Assembly (NCBI GenBank): GCA_964633975.1 | Contig: CAZWKX010000022.1 | Span: 1-35,964 of the forward strand | From: CAZWKX01 sp964633975 | GTDB taxonomy: Bacteria; Actinomycetota; Acidimicrobiia; Spongiisociales; UBA11373 | Reading direction: 5' to 3' | DNA: 35,964 nucleotides | Shown here: one piece after another, positions 6,313 through 14,718 of the stretch | Position numbering within the stretch: position 1 is the stretch's first letter | How the letters are laid out: each line of letters opens with the position of its first letter | Notes under the pieces: generated by a model | What the model saw: only the letters and a program-made list of their open reading frames with translations | What the model was told of the DNA's origin: nothing | The model's database searches: none | Translations under genes and position numbers: made by a program

Positions 6313-7415
6313 GCGAAGTCGACTGCCTCCGTGACGGAGCGGAGTGGGAAACGAAGCTGCACGGCGCCGTCTTCGACGTAGAGGGTGCCTTCCATGGCCT
6401 CGACCAGCCGGAGGGCCAGAGCGAGGCGGGCCGACGGGGTGGTGTGGGAATCGGGCGGGGTCACTTCTACCGAGATGACCAGGGCGCCGTCCGCGATCGT
6501 CGCGGTGGCGAGCACCTGGCCTTCAATGCCGGCGGCGTCCTCGAGGATGGCGACGAGCACCCGGCGAAGATGGTGGGCATCGAGAAAGACCGTGGGCAGG
6601 TTCCCGGGAACGTCGATCTCGTAGCGCTCGATGCCGGCGGCCGTTATCGCCTGGGTGACGATCGACTTGAGGATGGTTGCCTCGATGGGAGTCAGCTGCA
6701 TGCCGGCGCCGGGTGACACGAGCAGGTCCTCGATGAGCGATCGTAGCCTCTCGGCTTGTGTGAGCGCCGAGTTCAGCAGGGTGATCGCCTCGGGGTTGGT
6801 GGGGGCCAGGTCGGTGCGGGCGAGCGTCTGCAGCACGCCGACGATGGAGGTGAGTGGCGTGCGCAGGTCGTGGCTGACGGCTCCGACCAGATCGACGCAG
6901 AGTTCGGCCTGGCGGTGCAGGCGATTGACGCCGCTGCCTGCGGCTCGCAGGCGCAAGGCCATGTCGGCGACTACCGTCGCCGCTGGGGCCAATGCGATGA
7001 GGCGGCGGGCGTCGTCGGCAGAGAAGGCACCCGAGTCCTTGGCGGCCAGCACGAGGGTCCCCACCCGGCGGGCTCCCGACTCGAGCTCACGGGCCACCGC
7101 CCCCGGCAGGCCGAGGGCGTCTATCAGCCCGGCATCGCTGTCGTCTTCGATGTCGAAGCTCTGACCTGCGATGTCTTCGACGGGCGCGTGCTCGGCGCGC
7201 CAGCCCGGGCTCACGACGTCGACGACTCCCGGACGCGGGTGCACGACCAAGAAGGCAGCTCCGGCGCCGACTGCGGCGGCACAGCGTTGAAGCAGCGCAT
7301 GGACGATCCCGCCGGGGTCGCCGGCCGAGAGCGCACCGAAGAGGTGATCGTCGAGTGGCCTGAGCGCGCGGCCGGCGATGCCAGGCGCGAAGGCCTGATT
7401 GGGGGCGGAGGACAC
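6309..7415 (-). CDS. GAF-containing histidine kinase with degenerate ATPase domain
   Basis: The 368-residue protein has no membrane segment. Residues about 20-160 look like a GAF sensor domain. A dimerisation/phosphoacceptor helix follows with AVSHDLRTPLTS, the histidine at residue 182. The C-terminal part starts like a HATPase domain (VFLDAHHLRRVLVAI), but the N-box asparagine is missing (ILEDAAG where NLLxNAxK is usual), the DxGxG G1 box is absent, and the G2 GLGLxI motif reads ARLALAL. It may be unable to bind ATP and act as a phosphotransfer or scaffold protein. Start: GTG at 7415, with AGGAG in GCAGGAGACTACCAA upstream. A longer in-frame start at 7478 would run into ddl. No response regulator is nearby. 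Confidence 0.75.
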   Translation of the reverse strand: MSSAPNQAFAPGIAGRALRPLDDHLFGALSAGDPGGIVHALLQRCAAAVGAGAAFLVVHPRPGVVDVVSPGWRAEHAPVEDIAGQSFDIEDDSDAGLIDALGLPGAVARELESGARRVGTLVLAAKDSGAFSADDARRLIALAPAATVVADMALRLRAAGSGVNRLHRQAELCVDLVGAVSHDLRTPLTSIVGVLQTLARTDLAPTNPEAITLLNSALTQAERLRSLIEDLLVSPGAGMQLTPIEATILKSIVTQAITAAGIERYEIDVPGNLPTVFLDAHHLRRVLVAILEDAAGIEGQVLATATIADGALVISVEVTPPDSHTTPSARLALALRLVEAMEGTLYVEDGAVQLRFPLRSVTEAVDFA

Positions 7416-7433
7416 TTGGTAGTCTCCTGCGAT

Positions 7434-8447
7434 ATGGCTCGTGTTGCCCTTTTCTTCGGCGGTAGGTCCGCAGAACATGAGGTCTCATGTGTTTCTTCTG
7501 TGTCCACGGCGGCCGCTTTGGGGGAGCGCGGGCACTCTGTGGTGCCCATCGGCATCGACAAGTCGGGGCGGTGGCATCTTGCCGAGTCGAATGCCGATCC
7601 GTTCGTAGCCGACGGGCCGTCCGTTTCGCTTTCGGTGCCGGAGGGTCACCTGGTCGGGCCCGATGGAATCATCGGTGTAGATGTCGCCTTCCCCGTGCTT
7701 CACGGCCCGTACGGGGAGGACGGGACCATCCAGGGGCTGTTCGAGATTGCAGGCATCCCCTACGTCGGCTCCAGGGTTCTTGGTTCGGCGGTGGCCATGG
7801 ACAAAGACGTGGCCAAGCGCCTCTTTAGGGAGGCCGGCCTGCCCATCACCGATTTCCGGGTGGTGCGAACCACAGCCTTCTCCGACGACCCGGGTGGCGT
7901 GATCGGTGTCATCGCCTCCGACCTCGGGTTTCCGGTGTTCGCCAAACCGGCCAACCTGGGGTCCTCGGTGGGGATCAACCGGGCCGCCGATGAGGGCGAG
8001 CTCAAGGACGCGATCCAGGAAGCGCTGCACCACGATTCCAAGGTGATCGTCGAGGCTGAGGTCCGGGGCCGCGAGATCGAGGTCGCAGTGCTGGACGGCC
8101 CGCGGGCTTCGGTGCCGGGGGAGATCGTGGTGCGCTCCGGCTGGTACACGTACTCGGCGAAGTACCAAGAGGAGTCCACCGATCTCGTCGTTCCCGCACC
8201 GCTCAGTGAGGCCGCCGTGGCCGTCGTACAGCGAATGGCATGTGACGCGTTCGAGGTTCTCGAATGTGCCGGCCTGGCTCGTGTCGATTTCTTCTACGAG
8301 GAGGAGGGTCGCGGGTTCATCCTCAACGAGCTCAACACGATGCCTGGGTTCACCCCGAAGTCGATGTTCCCCATGATGTGGGCGGCGTCAGGAATGCCCT
8401 ACCCGGATCTGTGCAACGAGCTCGTGCGCCTGGCGTTGGCGCGCTGA
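7434..8447 (+). CDS. ddl: D-alanine--D-alanine ligase
   Basis: The 337-residue ATP-grasp enzyme joins two D-alanines for peptidoglycan precursors. It shows FFGGRSAEHEVSCVSS at the N-terminus, FPVLHGPYGEDGTIQGLFE, the ATP-grasp segment FPVFAKPANLGSSVGI, the omega-loop region WYTYSAKYQ with the active-site tyrosine, and the metal/substrate motif ILNELNTMPGFTPKSMFP at the end. Length and motifs are normal. The ATG at 7434 matches homology, and TAGTCT at 7420-7425 lies eight bases before it. Its start is 19 bp from that of the divergent histidine kinase. Confidence 0.95.
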   Translation: MARVALFFGGRSAEHEVSCVSSVSTAAALGERGHSVVPIGIDKSGRWHLAESNADPFVADGPSVSLSVPEGHLVGPDGIIGVDVAFPVLHGPYGEDGTIQGLFEIAGIPYVGSRVLGSAVAMDKDVAKRLFREAGLPITDFRVVRTTAFSDDPGGVIGVIASDLGFPVFAKPANLGSSVGINRAADEGELKDAIQEALHHDSKVIVEAEVRGREIEVAVLDGPRASVPGEIVVRSGWYTYSAKYQEESTDLVVPAPLSEAAVAVVQRMACDAFEVLECAGLARVDFFYEEEGRGFILNELNTMPGFTPKSMFPMMWAASGMPYPDLCNELVRLALAR

Positions 8448-8468
8448 GCTGGACGGGGTTGCGCGGGC

Positions 8469-8702
8469 CTAGAGCCTGACGACCGGGCAGGTAAGCGTCC
8501 GGGTGATGCCCTCCACCGCTTGAATGCGGGCGACGACGAGCTTGCCCAGCGAATCGACGTCGTCGGCTTCAGCCTGCACGATGGCGTCGTAGGGACCTGT
8601 GACCGCTTCGGCGGCACGCACGCCGGGGATCTTCTCGACCTCCTGGGCGACCTGGGCGGCTTTGCCGACCTCGGTCTGGATGAGCACGTAGGCCTGGACC
8701 AT
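8469..8702 (-). CDS. stand-alone Lrp/AsnC ligand-binding (RAM) domain protein
   Basis: The 77-residue protein MVQAYVLIQTEVGKAAQVAQ begins directly with the beta-alpha-beta-beta-alpha-beta fold of the Lrp/AsnC effector domain. GPYDAIVQAEADDVDSLGKL and the final TRTLTCPVV fit this family. There is no DNA-binding helix-turn-helix, so it cannot be a classic Lrp regulator by itself. Such free RAM domains form oligomers that may bind small ligands or partner with full-length regulators. GGAGAG lies just before the ATG at 8702. It follows the rpmB/cold-shock pair on the same strand after 123 bp with nothing recognised. Confidence 0.85.
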   Translation of the reverse strand: MVQAYVLIQTEVGKAAQVAQEVEKIPGVRAAEAVTGPYDAIVQAEADDVDSLGKLVVARIQAVEGITRTLTCPVVRL

Positions 8703-8825
8703 GTCTCTCCTCGTCGGTATCTCGCCGCGGACTCTACCGTGCCGCCACCGAGCGCGCCGGGGAAATGCGCCGCCGGTGGCTGGGCGGATTAGGCGGTGGG
8801 GAGTCCGGCGCCGCCGAACCAGACC

Positions 8826-9038
8826 CTAGCGGCCGTCCGAGCCCACACGGACGGACGAGGCGTAGCGGCGGTCCCCCTCCTCGACCACGTCGAAGTTGAT
8901 GCGCTGACCCTGGCGGAGGCAGCGAAAGATGCTGCCCTCCAGGGAGCCGGGCCGCAGCAGGATATGGGAGCCGTCCGCCTCGCTGAGCACGACGCCGGTG
9001 CCCGTTGCCGGGTCGAAGGCCTCGACTACGCCCTGCAC
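8826..9038 (-). CDS. divergent cold-shock-domain protein
   Basis: From GTG at 9038 a 70-residue protein starts MQGVVEAFDPATGTGVVLSE and continues through HILLRPGSLEG and GQRINFDVVEEGDRRYASSV. The pattern of small beta strands and the closing G-Q-R-I-x-F-D-V-V resemble a cold-shock OB fold. The usual RNA-binding aromatics are lost: the RNP1 position, usually KGFGFI, reads TGTGVV, and RNP2, usually VFVHF, reads HILLRP. The start lies four bases after the rpmB stop, so the two are probably translated together. An earlier frame start at 9122 would overlap rpmB deeply and is less likely. RNA binding is uncertain. Confidence 0.7.
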   Translation of the reverse strand: MQGVVEAFDPATGTGVVLSEADGSHILLRPGSLEGSIFRCLRQGQRINFDVVEEGDRRYASSVRVGSDGR

Positions 9039-9042
9039 AGGG

Positions 9043-9231
9043 TCAGACCTTCTCGGCCTTGCCTGCTTTGAGGCAGGATGCGCACACTCGGACACGGCGG
9101 GTGTTGCTGCCGTCGCGGACACGAACGCGCTGGATGTTGGGCAGCCAGCGGCGGTTCGAGCGCCGGTGAGAGTGGCTCACCTGCTTGCCGACCCAGGGCC
9201 GCTTTCCGCAGATCTCGCAGATGTACGACAA
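9043..9231 (-). CDS. rpmB: 50S ribosomal protein L28
   Basis: The 62-residue protein SYICEICGKRPWVGKQVSHS followed by HRRSNRRWLPNIQ is bacterial L28 of the large ribosomal subunit. Two CxxC pairs, CEIC near the N-terminus and CASC near the C-terminus, mark the zinc-binding form. The start is TTG at 9231 with AGGAGAG just upstream. Longer starts up to 9318 add residues not found in L28. It heads a minus-strand pair with the cold-shock-like gene and is divergent from the FakA-like kinase gene. Confidence 0.93.
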   Translation of the reverse strand: MSYICEICGKRPWVGKQVSHSHRRSNRRWLPNIQRVRVRDGSNTRRVRVCASCLKAGKAEKV

Positions 9232-9311
9232 GGACTCTCCTCGGGAACGGCCCGGAAGCATACCAGTCGCCCTGCGGAGTGCCAGACCGGCATCCGTATA
9301 CTCGATGCACG

Positions 9312-11051
9312 GTGCCAAGGGAGCATCTCAAGGCCAAGGACCTCAAGCAGGTCATGTACAGGTACCTGGCGCGTCTGCGCGAGTACCGGGACGCGCTCAA
9401 CCGCCTCAACGTCTACCCGGTGCCCGATGGTGATACCGGCACGAACATGACGCTCACGGTGGAGTCGGTCATCGCCGAAGTGCATGACGCCGAGAGCATG
9501 GCCGACCTGGCCACGGCCATGGCCAGGGGCTCGCTGATGGGGGCGCAGGGCAACTCGGGCATCATTCTCTCCCAGATACTCAGGGGTCTGGCGGACACCT
9601 TCCGCCACCTTGGCGCGATCGAGACGGAGCAGCTGGTGGAAGCGCTCGACACGGCCTCCGACGCCGCCTACCAGGCCGTGGGTCGTCCGGTCGAGGGCAC
9701 GATCCTCACCGTGCTGCGGCGCGCCGCCGAAGCAGCCCGCGAAACCGACACTCCCGAGGGGGAGAGCTTGGCTGCCCTGCTTGGTCGCGTCTACGCGCGC
9801 GCCGAACAGGCTCTGCGCGAGACACCCGAGCTGCTGCCTGTGCTCAAGGAGGCAGGTGTCGTCGATGCGGGTGGCGCCGGCTTTCTGCTGCTGCTCGTCG
9901 CCTTTCTCGAGGAAGTGACCGGAGAGCCGGTGGCGGTGCCGGAGACGATCTTCAAAGCCACCACTCAGATGGCGCACCCCTCCGACGCGAATGGGCACGG
10001 TGGCCGATCCATAGCCGATCTCCGCTACGAGCTGATGTTCCTCCTCGACGGCGAGGACGGAGCGGGGGATCGGCTGCGCCAGGTCTGGCAGGAGCACGGC
10101 GATTCCGTAGTCGTCGTCGGGGGTGACGGCAGGTGGAACTGCCACATCCACACCGACGGTATCGGCCCCGCCCTCGAGGCCGGCATCGCCCTGGGGAGGC
10201 CGCACCGCATTCAGATCACCGATCTGCTGGAGCAGGCGGCGGAGGAGGAGTGCCGTCACGCCAACGCTTTCACTCCGCTGCCGGAGGTGGCCGAAGCCAG
10301 AGTCGGCTTGGTTGCAGTTGCGAGCGGTCCCGGCATCGTGGACCTGTTCCGCACCTATGGAGCCCAGGGCATCGTGGTCGGTGGCCAGACGATGAACCCG
10401 TCGGTCGGCGACCTGCTCAAGGTCGTCGAAGCTGTTCCTGCCTCTGCGGTGGTCGTGCTGCCCAACAATCGCAACATCATCCCGGCCGCCGAGGAGCTGG
10501 ACGCCCTCACCAAGAAGCGCGTCTACGTCGTGCCGACCCGTTCGGTGCCCCAAGGCATCGCCGCCGTCGTGGGGTACTCGACGAGCGAAGGGGCCGACAG
10601 CCTTGTCGCGGGAATGGCACAGGCGGCGGCGGCGGTGCACACCGGTGAGATGACCCGAGCCGTGCGCGACGCCACCACGCCGGTGGGGCCGATACGCGAG
10701 GGAAACTGGCTCGGCCTTGTCGATGGCGAGGTTCGGATCATTCGGCGGGCGGTTCCGTCGCGTCTGGCTGCCGTCGGGCAGCTGCTGGTGCGCCTGACGC
10801 TGGGCCGCAAGCGCGCCGAGCGGCTTCGGGGCCGGAGTGCGAACTCCCTTCTTGGCAAGGCGCTCGTCGATCTGCTGGGACGTGTCGTCACGCCGTCAGC
10901 CGAGGTGGTGACCCTCATCGCCGGCGCCGGCGCCGAGCAACACGTGACCGAAATGGCCCGCCGCTGGGTCGAGCGGCGGCGGCCGGGCGTGAAGCTCGAT
11001 GTCGTCGCCGGAGGCCAGCCCCTCTACCCATACCTCATCGGAGTCGAGTGA
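9312..11051 (+). CDS. DAK2-domain protein, YloV/FakA-like fatty acid kinase
   Basis: The 579-residue protein opens with DLKQVMYRYLARLREYRDAL and the DhaL nucleotide-binding signature LNVYPVPDGDTGTNM, followed by GNSGIILSQILRG. The middle has HIHTDGIGPALEAG, and the C-terminal part, from about residue 320, resembles the EDD/DegV-like fold. This order matches YloV/FakA, which phosphorylates fatty acids held by a FakB (DegV) partner; no FakB gene is in the window. The start GTG at 9312 fits homology, and TATACT at 9297-9302 is a good -10 close before it. Its stop overlaps the recG start by four bases, an actinobacterial and Firmicutes arrangement. Confidence 0.88.
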   Translation: MPREHLKAKDLKQVMYRYLARLREYRDALNRLNVYPVPDGDTGTNMTLTVESVIAEVHDAESMADLATAMARGSLMGAQGNSGIILSQILRGLADTFRHLGAIETEQLVEALDTASDAAYQAVGRPVEGTILTVLRRAAEAARETDTPEGESLAALLGRVYARAEQALRETPELLPVLKEAGVVDAGGAGFLLLLVAFLEEVTGEPVAVPETIFKATTQMAHPSDANGHGGRSIADLRYELMFLLDGEDGAGDRLRQVWQEHGDSVVVVGGDGRWNCHIHTDGIGPALEAGIALGRPHRIQITDLLEQAAEEECRHANAFTPLPEVAEARVGLVAVASGPGIVDLFRTYGAQGIVVGGQTMNPSVGDLLKVVEAVPASAVVVLPNNRNIIPAAEELDALTKKRVYVVPTRSVPQGIAAVVGYSTSEGADSLVAGMAQAAAAVHTGEMTRAVRDATTPVGPIREGNWLGLVDGEVRIIRRAVPSRLAAVGQLLVRLTLGRKRAERLRGRSANSLLGKALVDLLGRVVTPSAEVVTLIAGAGAEQHVTEMARRWVERRRPGVKLDVVAGGQPLYPYLIGVE

Positions 11052-13126
11052 ACGGCCGAAGCCTGGCCTACCTGGCCGAGATCCCTGTGGAGAGGGTGAA
11101 GGGGGTTGGGGACCGGCTGGCCGGCAAGCTGAGACAGGCCGGCATCTCGTCCGTGACCGATCTGCTCTTCCATTTCCCTCGCCGCCACATCGATCGGTCC
11201 CTGATCACCTCGATCGCCGAGGTGCCACTCGATCGGGAAGTGACGGTCGTTGGGACTGTGGCGAAGGTGAACGCGCGCCATGTGCGCAGAGGGCTGAGTA
11301 TCGTCGAAGTCGGTGTGTTCGACGGGACCAGCTACCTGTGGGCCACCTTCTTCAATCAGCCCTTTCGCGAGAGGCAGCTTGGGCCGGGCACCGAGGTGGC
11401 GCTCTCGGGCAAGGTGGAGCGCTATCGAGGACGCATGCAGATGAGATCGCCGGTCGTCGATGTCGTGGGCAGGGCGGCGCACCGGCGCACAGGGCGCATC
11501 GTTCCCGTCTATCCGTCGGTGGCCGGTGTTCCCTCGTGGCGCCTGGAGCAGTTCATCGCCAACGCGTTGAAACGCTCTCGTCCCGTTCAAGACCCGCTGC
11601 CCGCCGAGATGGTGGCGGCACTGGGTCTTGTCGATCGGGATCGAGCCGTCGCCGGCATGCACTTCCCTGAGGATGAGGAAGAGGCGGATCGGGCGCGCTG
11701 CAGGCTGGTCTTCGATGAGCTCTTCCGCCTCGAAGTGGCCCTCGCTCTGCGCAAGCAGCGGCAGGTGGAGGAGGCCGAGGGCATCAGGCACGTCGTGGAC
11801 GCCGAGCTGGTTGGGTCTTTCCTGGAGTCGCTGGCCTTCCGCCTCACCGGAGCGCAGCGGCGCGCCATAGACGAGATCCAGGTCGACATGGCGGCTCCAC
11901 ACCCGATGCATCGTCTGCTCCAGGGTGAGGTCGGGTCCGGTAAGACCGTCGTGGCGATGGCGGCGCTGCTCACCGGTGTGCAGGGCGGCTACCAGGGGGC
12001 GGTGATGGCCCCTACCGAGGTGCTCGCCGAGCAGCACTACTTTGGACTCGAGCCATTGGCCCGTCTCGTGGGAGTGCGCATGGCATTGCTCACCGCTTCG
12101 TCCTCCGACAGGACGGAGGTGCTGGAGGGGATTGCCGGCGGGACCGTCGACTTGGCGGTGGGCACTCACGCCTTGATCCAGGAGGGGGTGCGCTTCGCTC
12201 GGCTCGGCGTCGCCGTGGTCGACGAGCAGCATCGGTTCGGCGTCTACCAGAGGGTGCAGCTTCGAGAGAAGGCGGAGGGGCCCCAGCCCGATCTGCTCAT
12301 CATGACGGCGACCCCGATTCCGCGCACGCTCTCGATGACGCTCTACGGCGACCTCGACGTGTCGGTGCTCGACGAGATGCCCGTCGGCCGTCCTCTTGTT
12401 GAGACCGAGCTCATCTCGCCGGAGCCGTTGAGTCTTGAGAGGGCCTATGCCCGGGTGCGGGAGGAAGCGTCGCGAGGCCGGCAGTCGTTTGTCGTCTGCC
12501 CGCTTGTCGAGGACAGCGAGAAGCTGGAGGCCGCCTCGGCAACGGCCGAGCACGACCGCTTGCTCGACGTGTTCCCCGATCTCAGACTCGGGCTTGTGCA
12601 CGGTCAGCTGCCCACCGACGAGAAGCGGGCGGTGATGCAGCGGTTCCGTGACGGGGACATCGACGTGCTGGTGGCGACGACGGTGATCGAAGTGGGGATC
12701 GATATGCCGAATGCGACGGTGATGATCATCCTCGATGTCCACCGCTTCGGCATGAGCCAGCTCCATCAGCTGCGCGGGCGCCTCAGCCGGGGCGTTGGGC
12801 CCAATTGGTGCTATCTCGTCGGAGACCCGTCGACCGAAGAAGCCAGAGAGCGGCTTGCCGCCGTGGCCTCCAGCGACGACGGGTTCCGCCTTGCCGAAGA
12901 GGATCTGCGCATACGAGGCCAGGGCACCGTCTTCGGGGTGCGGCAAGCCGGGATGCCCGACTTGCGCCTTGCCGACGTTCTCACCGACTTCGAGGCGCTG
13001 ACTGCGGCGCGGCGGGAAGCCTTCGCCCTGGTGGCCGCCGATCCGCATCTGGCGGCCCATCCCGAAATCGCCGAAGAGGCCAAGGCCCTCCTCGGCGAGC
13101 AGGCCGAGTGGCTATTCATCTCGTGA
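11048..13126 (+). CDS. recG: ATP-dependent DNA helicase RecG
   Basis: The 692-residue branch-migration helicase rescues stalled replication forks and processes Holliday junctions. The N-terminal wedge/OB domain includes VTDLLFHFPRRHIDRS and VGTVAKVNARHVRRGL. Walker A is GEVGSGKTVVAMAAL near residue 295. Motif II is DEQHRFG near 392, followed by TATPIPRTLSMTLYGDLD. Motifs V and VI are VATTVIEVGIDMPNA and QLRGRLSRG, and the C-terminal RecG domain is present. The start GTG at 11048 overlaps the preceding stop (GTGA). Length is family-typical. rsmD follows after ten bases, so they are probably cotranscribed. Confidence 0.96.
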   Translation: MNGRSLAYLAEIPVERVKGVGDRLAGKLRQAGISSVTDLLFHFPRRHIDRSLITSIAEVPLDREVTVVGTVAKVNARHVRRGLSIVEVGVFDGTSYLWATFFNQPFRERQLGPGTEVALSGKVERYRGRMQMRSPVVDVVGRAAHRRTGRIVPVYPSVAGVPSWRLEQFIANALKRSRPVQDPLPAEMVAALGLVDRDRAVAGMHFPEDEEEADRARCRLVFDELFRLEVALALRKQRQVEEAEGIRHVVDAELVGSFLESLAFRLTGAQRRAIDEIQVDMAAPHPMHRLLQGEVGSGKTVVAMAALLTGVQGGYQGAVMAPTEVLAEQHYFGLEPLARLVGVRMALLTASSSDRTEVLEGIAGGTVDLAVGTHALIQEGVRFARLGVAVVDEQHRFGVYQRVQLREKAEGPQPDLLIMTATPIPRTLSMTLYGDLDVSVLDEMPVGRPLVETELISPEPLSLERAYARVREEASRGRQSFVVCPLVEDSEKLEAASATAEHDRLLDVFPDLRLGLVHGQLPTDEKRAVMQRFRDGDIDVLVATTVIEVGIDMPNATVMIILDVHRFGMSQLHQLRGRLSRGVGPNWCYLVGDPSTEEARERLAAVASSDDGFRLAEEDLRIRGQGTVFGVRQAGMPDLRLADVLTDFEALTAARREAFALVAADPHLAAHPEIAEEAKALLGEQAEWLFIS

Positions 13127-13136
13127 GGGGAGATCG

Positions 13137-13682
13137 ATGAGAATCATCGCCGGCTCCGCCAAGGGTCGCCGGTTGCGCGGTCCCAGGGGCCAGGGCACCC
13201 GTCCCATGACGGGAAGGGCCCGGGAGGCCTTGTTCTCATCGTTGGGGCGGCGGGTCGTCGGTGCCAGGGTGCTCGACCTGTACGCCGGATCCGGCAGTCT
13301 GGGCCTCGAGGCCTTGAGTCGTGGGGCGGCGGGGGCGGTGTTCGTCGAACGGGATGCGGCGGCTCTGGCGGCTCTCCGAGCGAATCTGGGCGCCGTCGGG
13401 CTGGGCGGCAAGATCGTGAGTGGGGATGTTGCCTTATACCTGGATGGGGCCACTGAGGAGTTTGATCTCGTGTTTGTTGACCCTCCGTACGCCCTCTCGC
13501 TACCGTCAGTGGAACGGATTCTCGGTAGCTTGGAGCCAAGGCTGGCTCCGGGTGCTGTCGTTGTGGTGCACCGGCGTGTGGGTGGTGGAGACATCCAGCC
13601 ACCGGCCCGGCTGGTCGAGGTCGATCGACGGCGGTACGGAGATGCCGAGATCACTCGGCTGGTGAAGGAGGCACAGCGTTGA
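13137..13682 (+). CDS. rsmD: 16S rRNA (guanine966-N2)-methyltransferase
   Basis: The 181-residue SAM-dependent methyltransferase begins MRIIAGSAKGRRL, as RsmD does. It shows TRPMTGRAREALFSSLG, the SAM-binding motif VLDLYAGSGSLGLEALSRGA, and the catalytic VFVDPPYAL. It modifies G966 of 16S rRNA in the 30S subunit. GGGGAGA precedes the ATG. Its stop overlaps the coaD start (TTGA), a common pairing in bacteria. Confidence 0.94.
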   Translation: MRIIAGSAKGRRLRGPRGQGTRPMTGRAREALFSSLGRRVVGARVLDLYAGSGSLGLEALSRGAAGAVFVERDAAALAALRANLGAVGLGGKIVSGDVALYLDGATEEFDLVFVDPPYALSLPSVERILGSLEPRLAPGAVVVVHRRVGGGDIQPPARLVEVDRRRYGDAEITRLVKEAQR

Positions 13683-14161
13683 TCACCGCTCTCGTGCCGG
13701 GGAGTTTCGACCCGCCCACGAACGGTCACATCGATGTCATCTCGCGGTGTGCCGCGATCTTCGAGAGAGTCGTCGTCGGGGTGGCCAACAACCCCTCGAA
13801 GGCTCCTCTGCTCACGGCGTCGGAGCGTGTCGCGCTGCTCGAAGAGTGCTGCGCGGATCTTCCCAACGTCGAGTGCACCTCCTTCGACGGGCTTCTGGTC
13901 GATTTGGCTCGGGAGGTGGGGGCCGACGTGATCGTGAAGGGCCTGCGAGCCGTCACCGACTTCGAGTACGAGCTGCAGCTCGCCCAGATGAACAGCCACC
14001 TGTCCGGAGTGGTGACGATGTTCGTAGCCACCAAGCCCGAGTTGGGCTATCTAACTTCTTCACTGGTGAAGGAGGTGGCCTCGTTCGGCGGGGCGGTCGA
14101 CGAGCTGGTGCCGGATCCGGTGGCGCAAGCGCTGAAGGAGCGGTTCGCTCATGAGCGATGA
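13679..14161 (+). CDS. coaD: phosphopantetheine adenylyltransferase
   Basis: The 160-residue enzyme forms dephospho-CoA from 4'-phosphopantetheine and ATP. The nucleotidyltransferase signature is PGSFDPPTNGHIDVISR, including the T/HxGH site. KGLRAVTDFEYELQLAQMN and the C-terminal YLTSSLVKEVASFGG complete the active site. The start is TTG at 13679, overlapping the rsmD stop. Length is normal. Confidence 0.95.
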   Translation: MITALVPGSFDPPTNGHIDVISRCAAIFERVVVGVANNPSKAPLLTASERVALLEECCADLPNVECTSFDGLLVDLAREVGADVIVKGLRAVTDFEYELQLAQMNSHLSGVVTMFVATKPELGYLTSSLVKEVASFGGAVDELVPDPVAQALKERFAHER

Positions 14162-14693
14162 GCCACTCAACGAACAAGAGGCCGTCGAGATCCCACCGAC
14201 TCTCGGCGATCTACAAGAGCTGGTCGATGAGATCTTGCTGGCGGTGGAGGGGGCGCGCACCATGCCGCTGTCCTCGAGCGTCATGCTCGATCGTGAGCAG
14301 CTGCTGGAGATGCTGTACCGCCTTCGCGACGAGCTGCCCGACGAGCTGAGGGCAGCCAGGTGGATGGTGCGCGAGCGGGAGGTCTTCGTTGCCCGCACCA
14401 ACGAGAAGGCCCGGGAGATGCTGGAACGGGCCCGAGCCCGCTCCGATGAGCTGGTGGCGGACTCGTACATCGTCAGGGAGGCGGTCGAGGAGGCGAACGC
14501 CCTCATCAGGCACGCCGAAGGGGAGGCGACTCGCATCCGTCTGGAGGCGGAGGACTTCAGCGAGAAAGCCCTCGAGGATGCGGAGAACGCGCTGACCGAC
14601 CTCCTGGCGCAGGTGCGGCGCGCCAGGGCCGCGCTGTACCAGGTCCGCCAGCCCGGCGTGCCTGCCGATGGCGGGGATGTCGCGAAGGCCTGA
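14151..14693 (+). CDS. coiled-coil protein, DivIVA/ATP-synthase-b-like
   Basis: The 180-residue protein is mostly charged helix. Residues about 45-165 have the spacing of a long coiled coil rich in E, R and A (REREVFVARTNEKAREMLER, then RSDELVADSYIVREAVEEAN). The N-terminus, PPTLGDLQELVDEILLAVEG, resembles DivIVA-related proteins coded next to coaD in actinobacteria. It has no membrane segment. A role in cell-pole or septum organisation is possible only by analogy. It overlaps coaD by 11 bases. Confidence 0.7.
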   Translation: MSDEPLNEQEAVEIPPTLGDLQELVDEILLAVEGARTMPLSSSVMLDREQLLEMLYRLRDELPDELRAARWMVREREVFVARTNEKAREMLERARARSDELVADSYIVREAVEEANALIRHAEGEATRIRLEAEDFSEKALEDAENALTDLLAQVRRARAALYQVRQPGVPADGGDVAKA

Positions 14694-14706
14694 GCGGCTG
14701 CGCCGA

Positions 14707-14712
14707 TACAAT
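14707..14712 (+). promoter_or_regulatory. -10 hexamer TACAAT for a leaderless yceD-rpmF transcript
   Basis: TACAAT lies exactly six bases before the GTG at 14719, so transcription should begin at or next to the start codon. No Shine-Dalgarno sequence fits that start. No good -35 was found. Confidence 0.5.
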
Positions 14713-14718
14713 CGAGGC

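Noticed and set aside
9177..10640. Open frame of 487 residues antisense to the FakA-like gene
   Set aside because: It is a shadow frame; the sense frame has clear DhaL motifs.
11024..13060. Open frame of 678 residues antisense to recG
   Set aside because: It is a mirror of the RecG codons in GC-rich DNA, is rich in His, Arg and Gly, has no recognisable domain, and RecG itself has every helicase motif.
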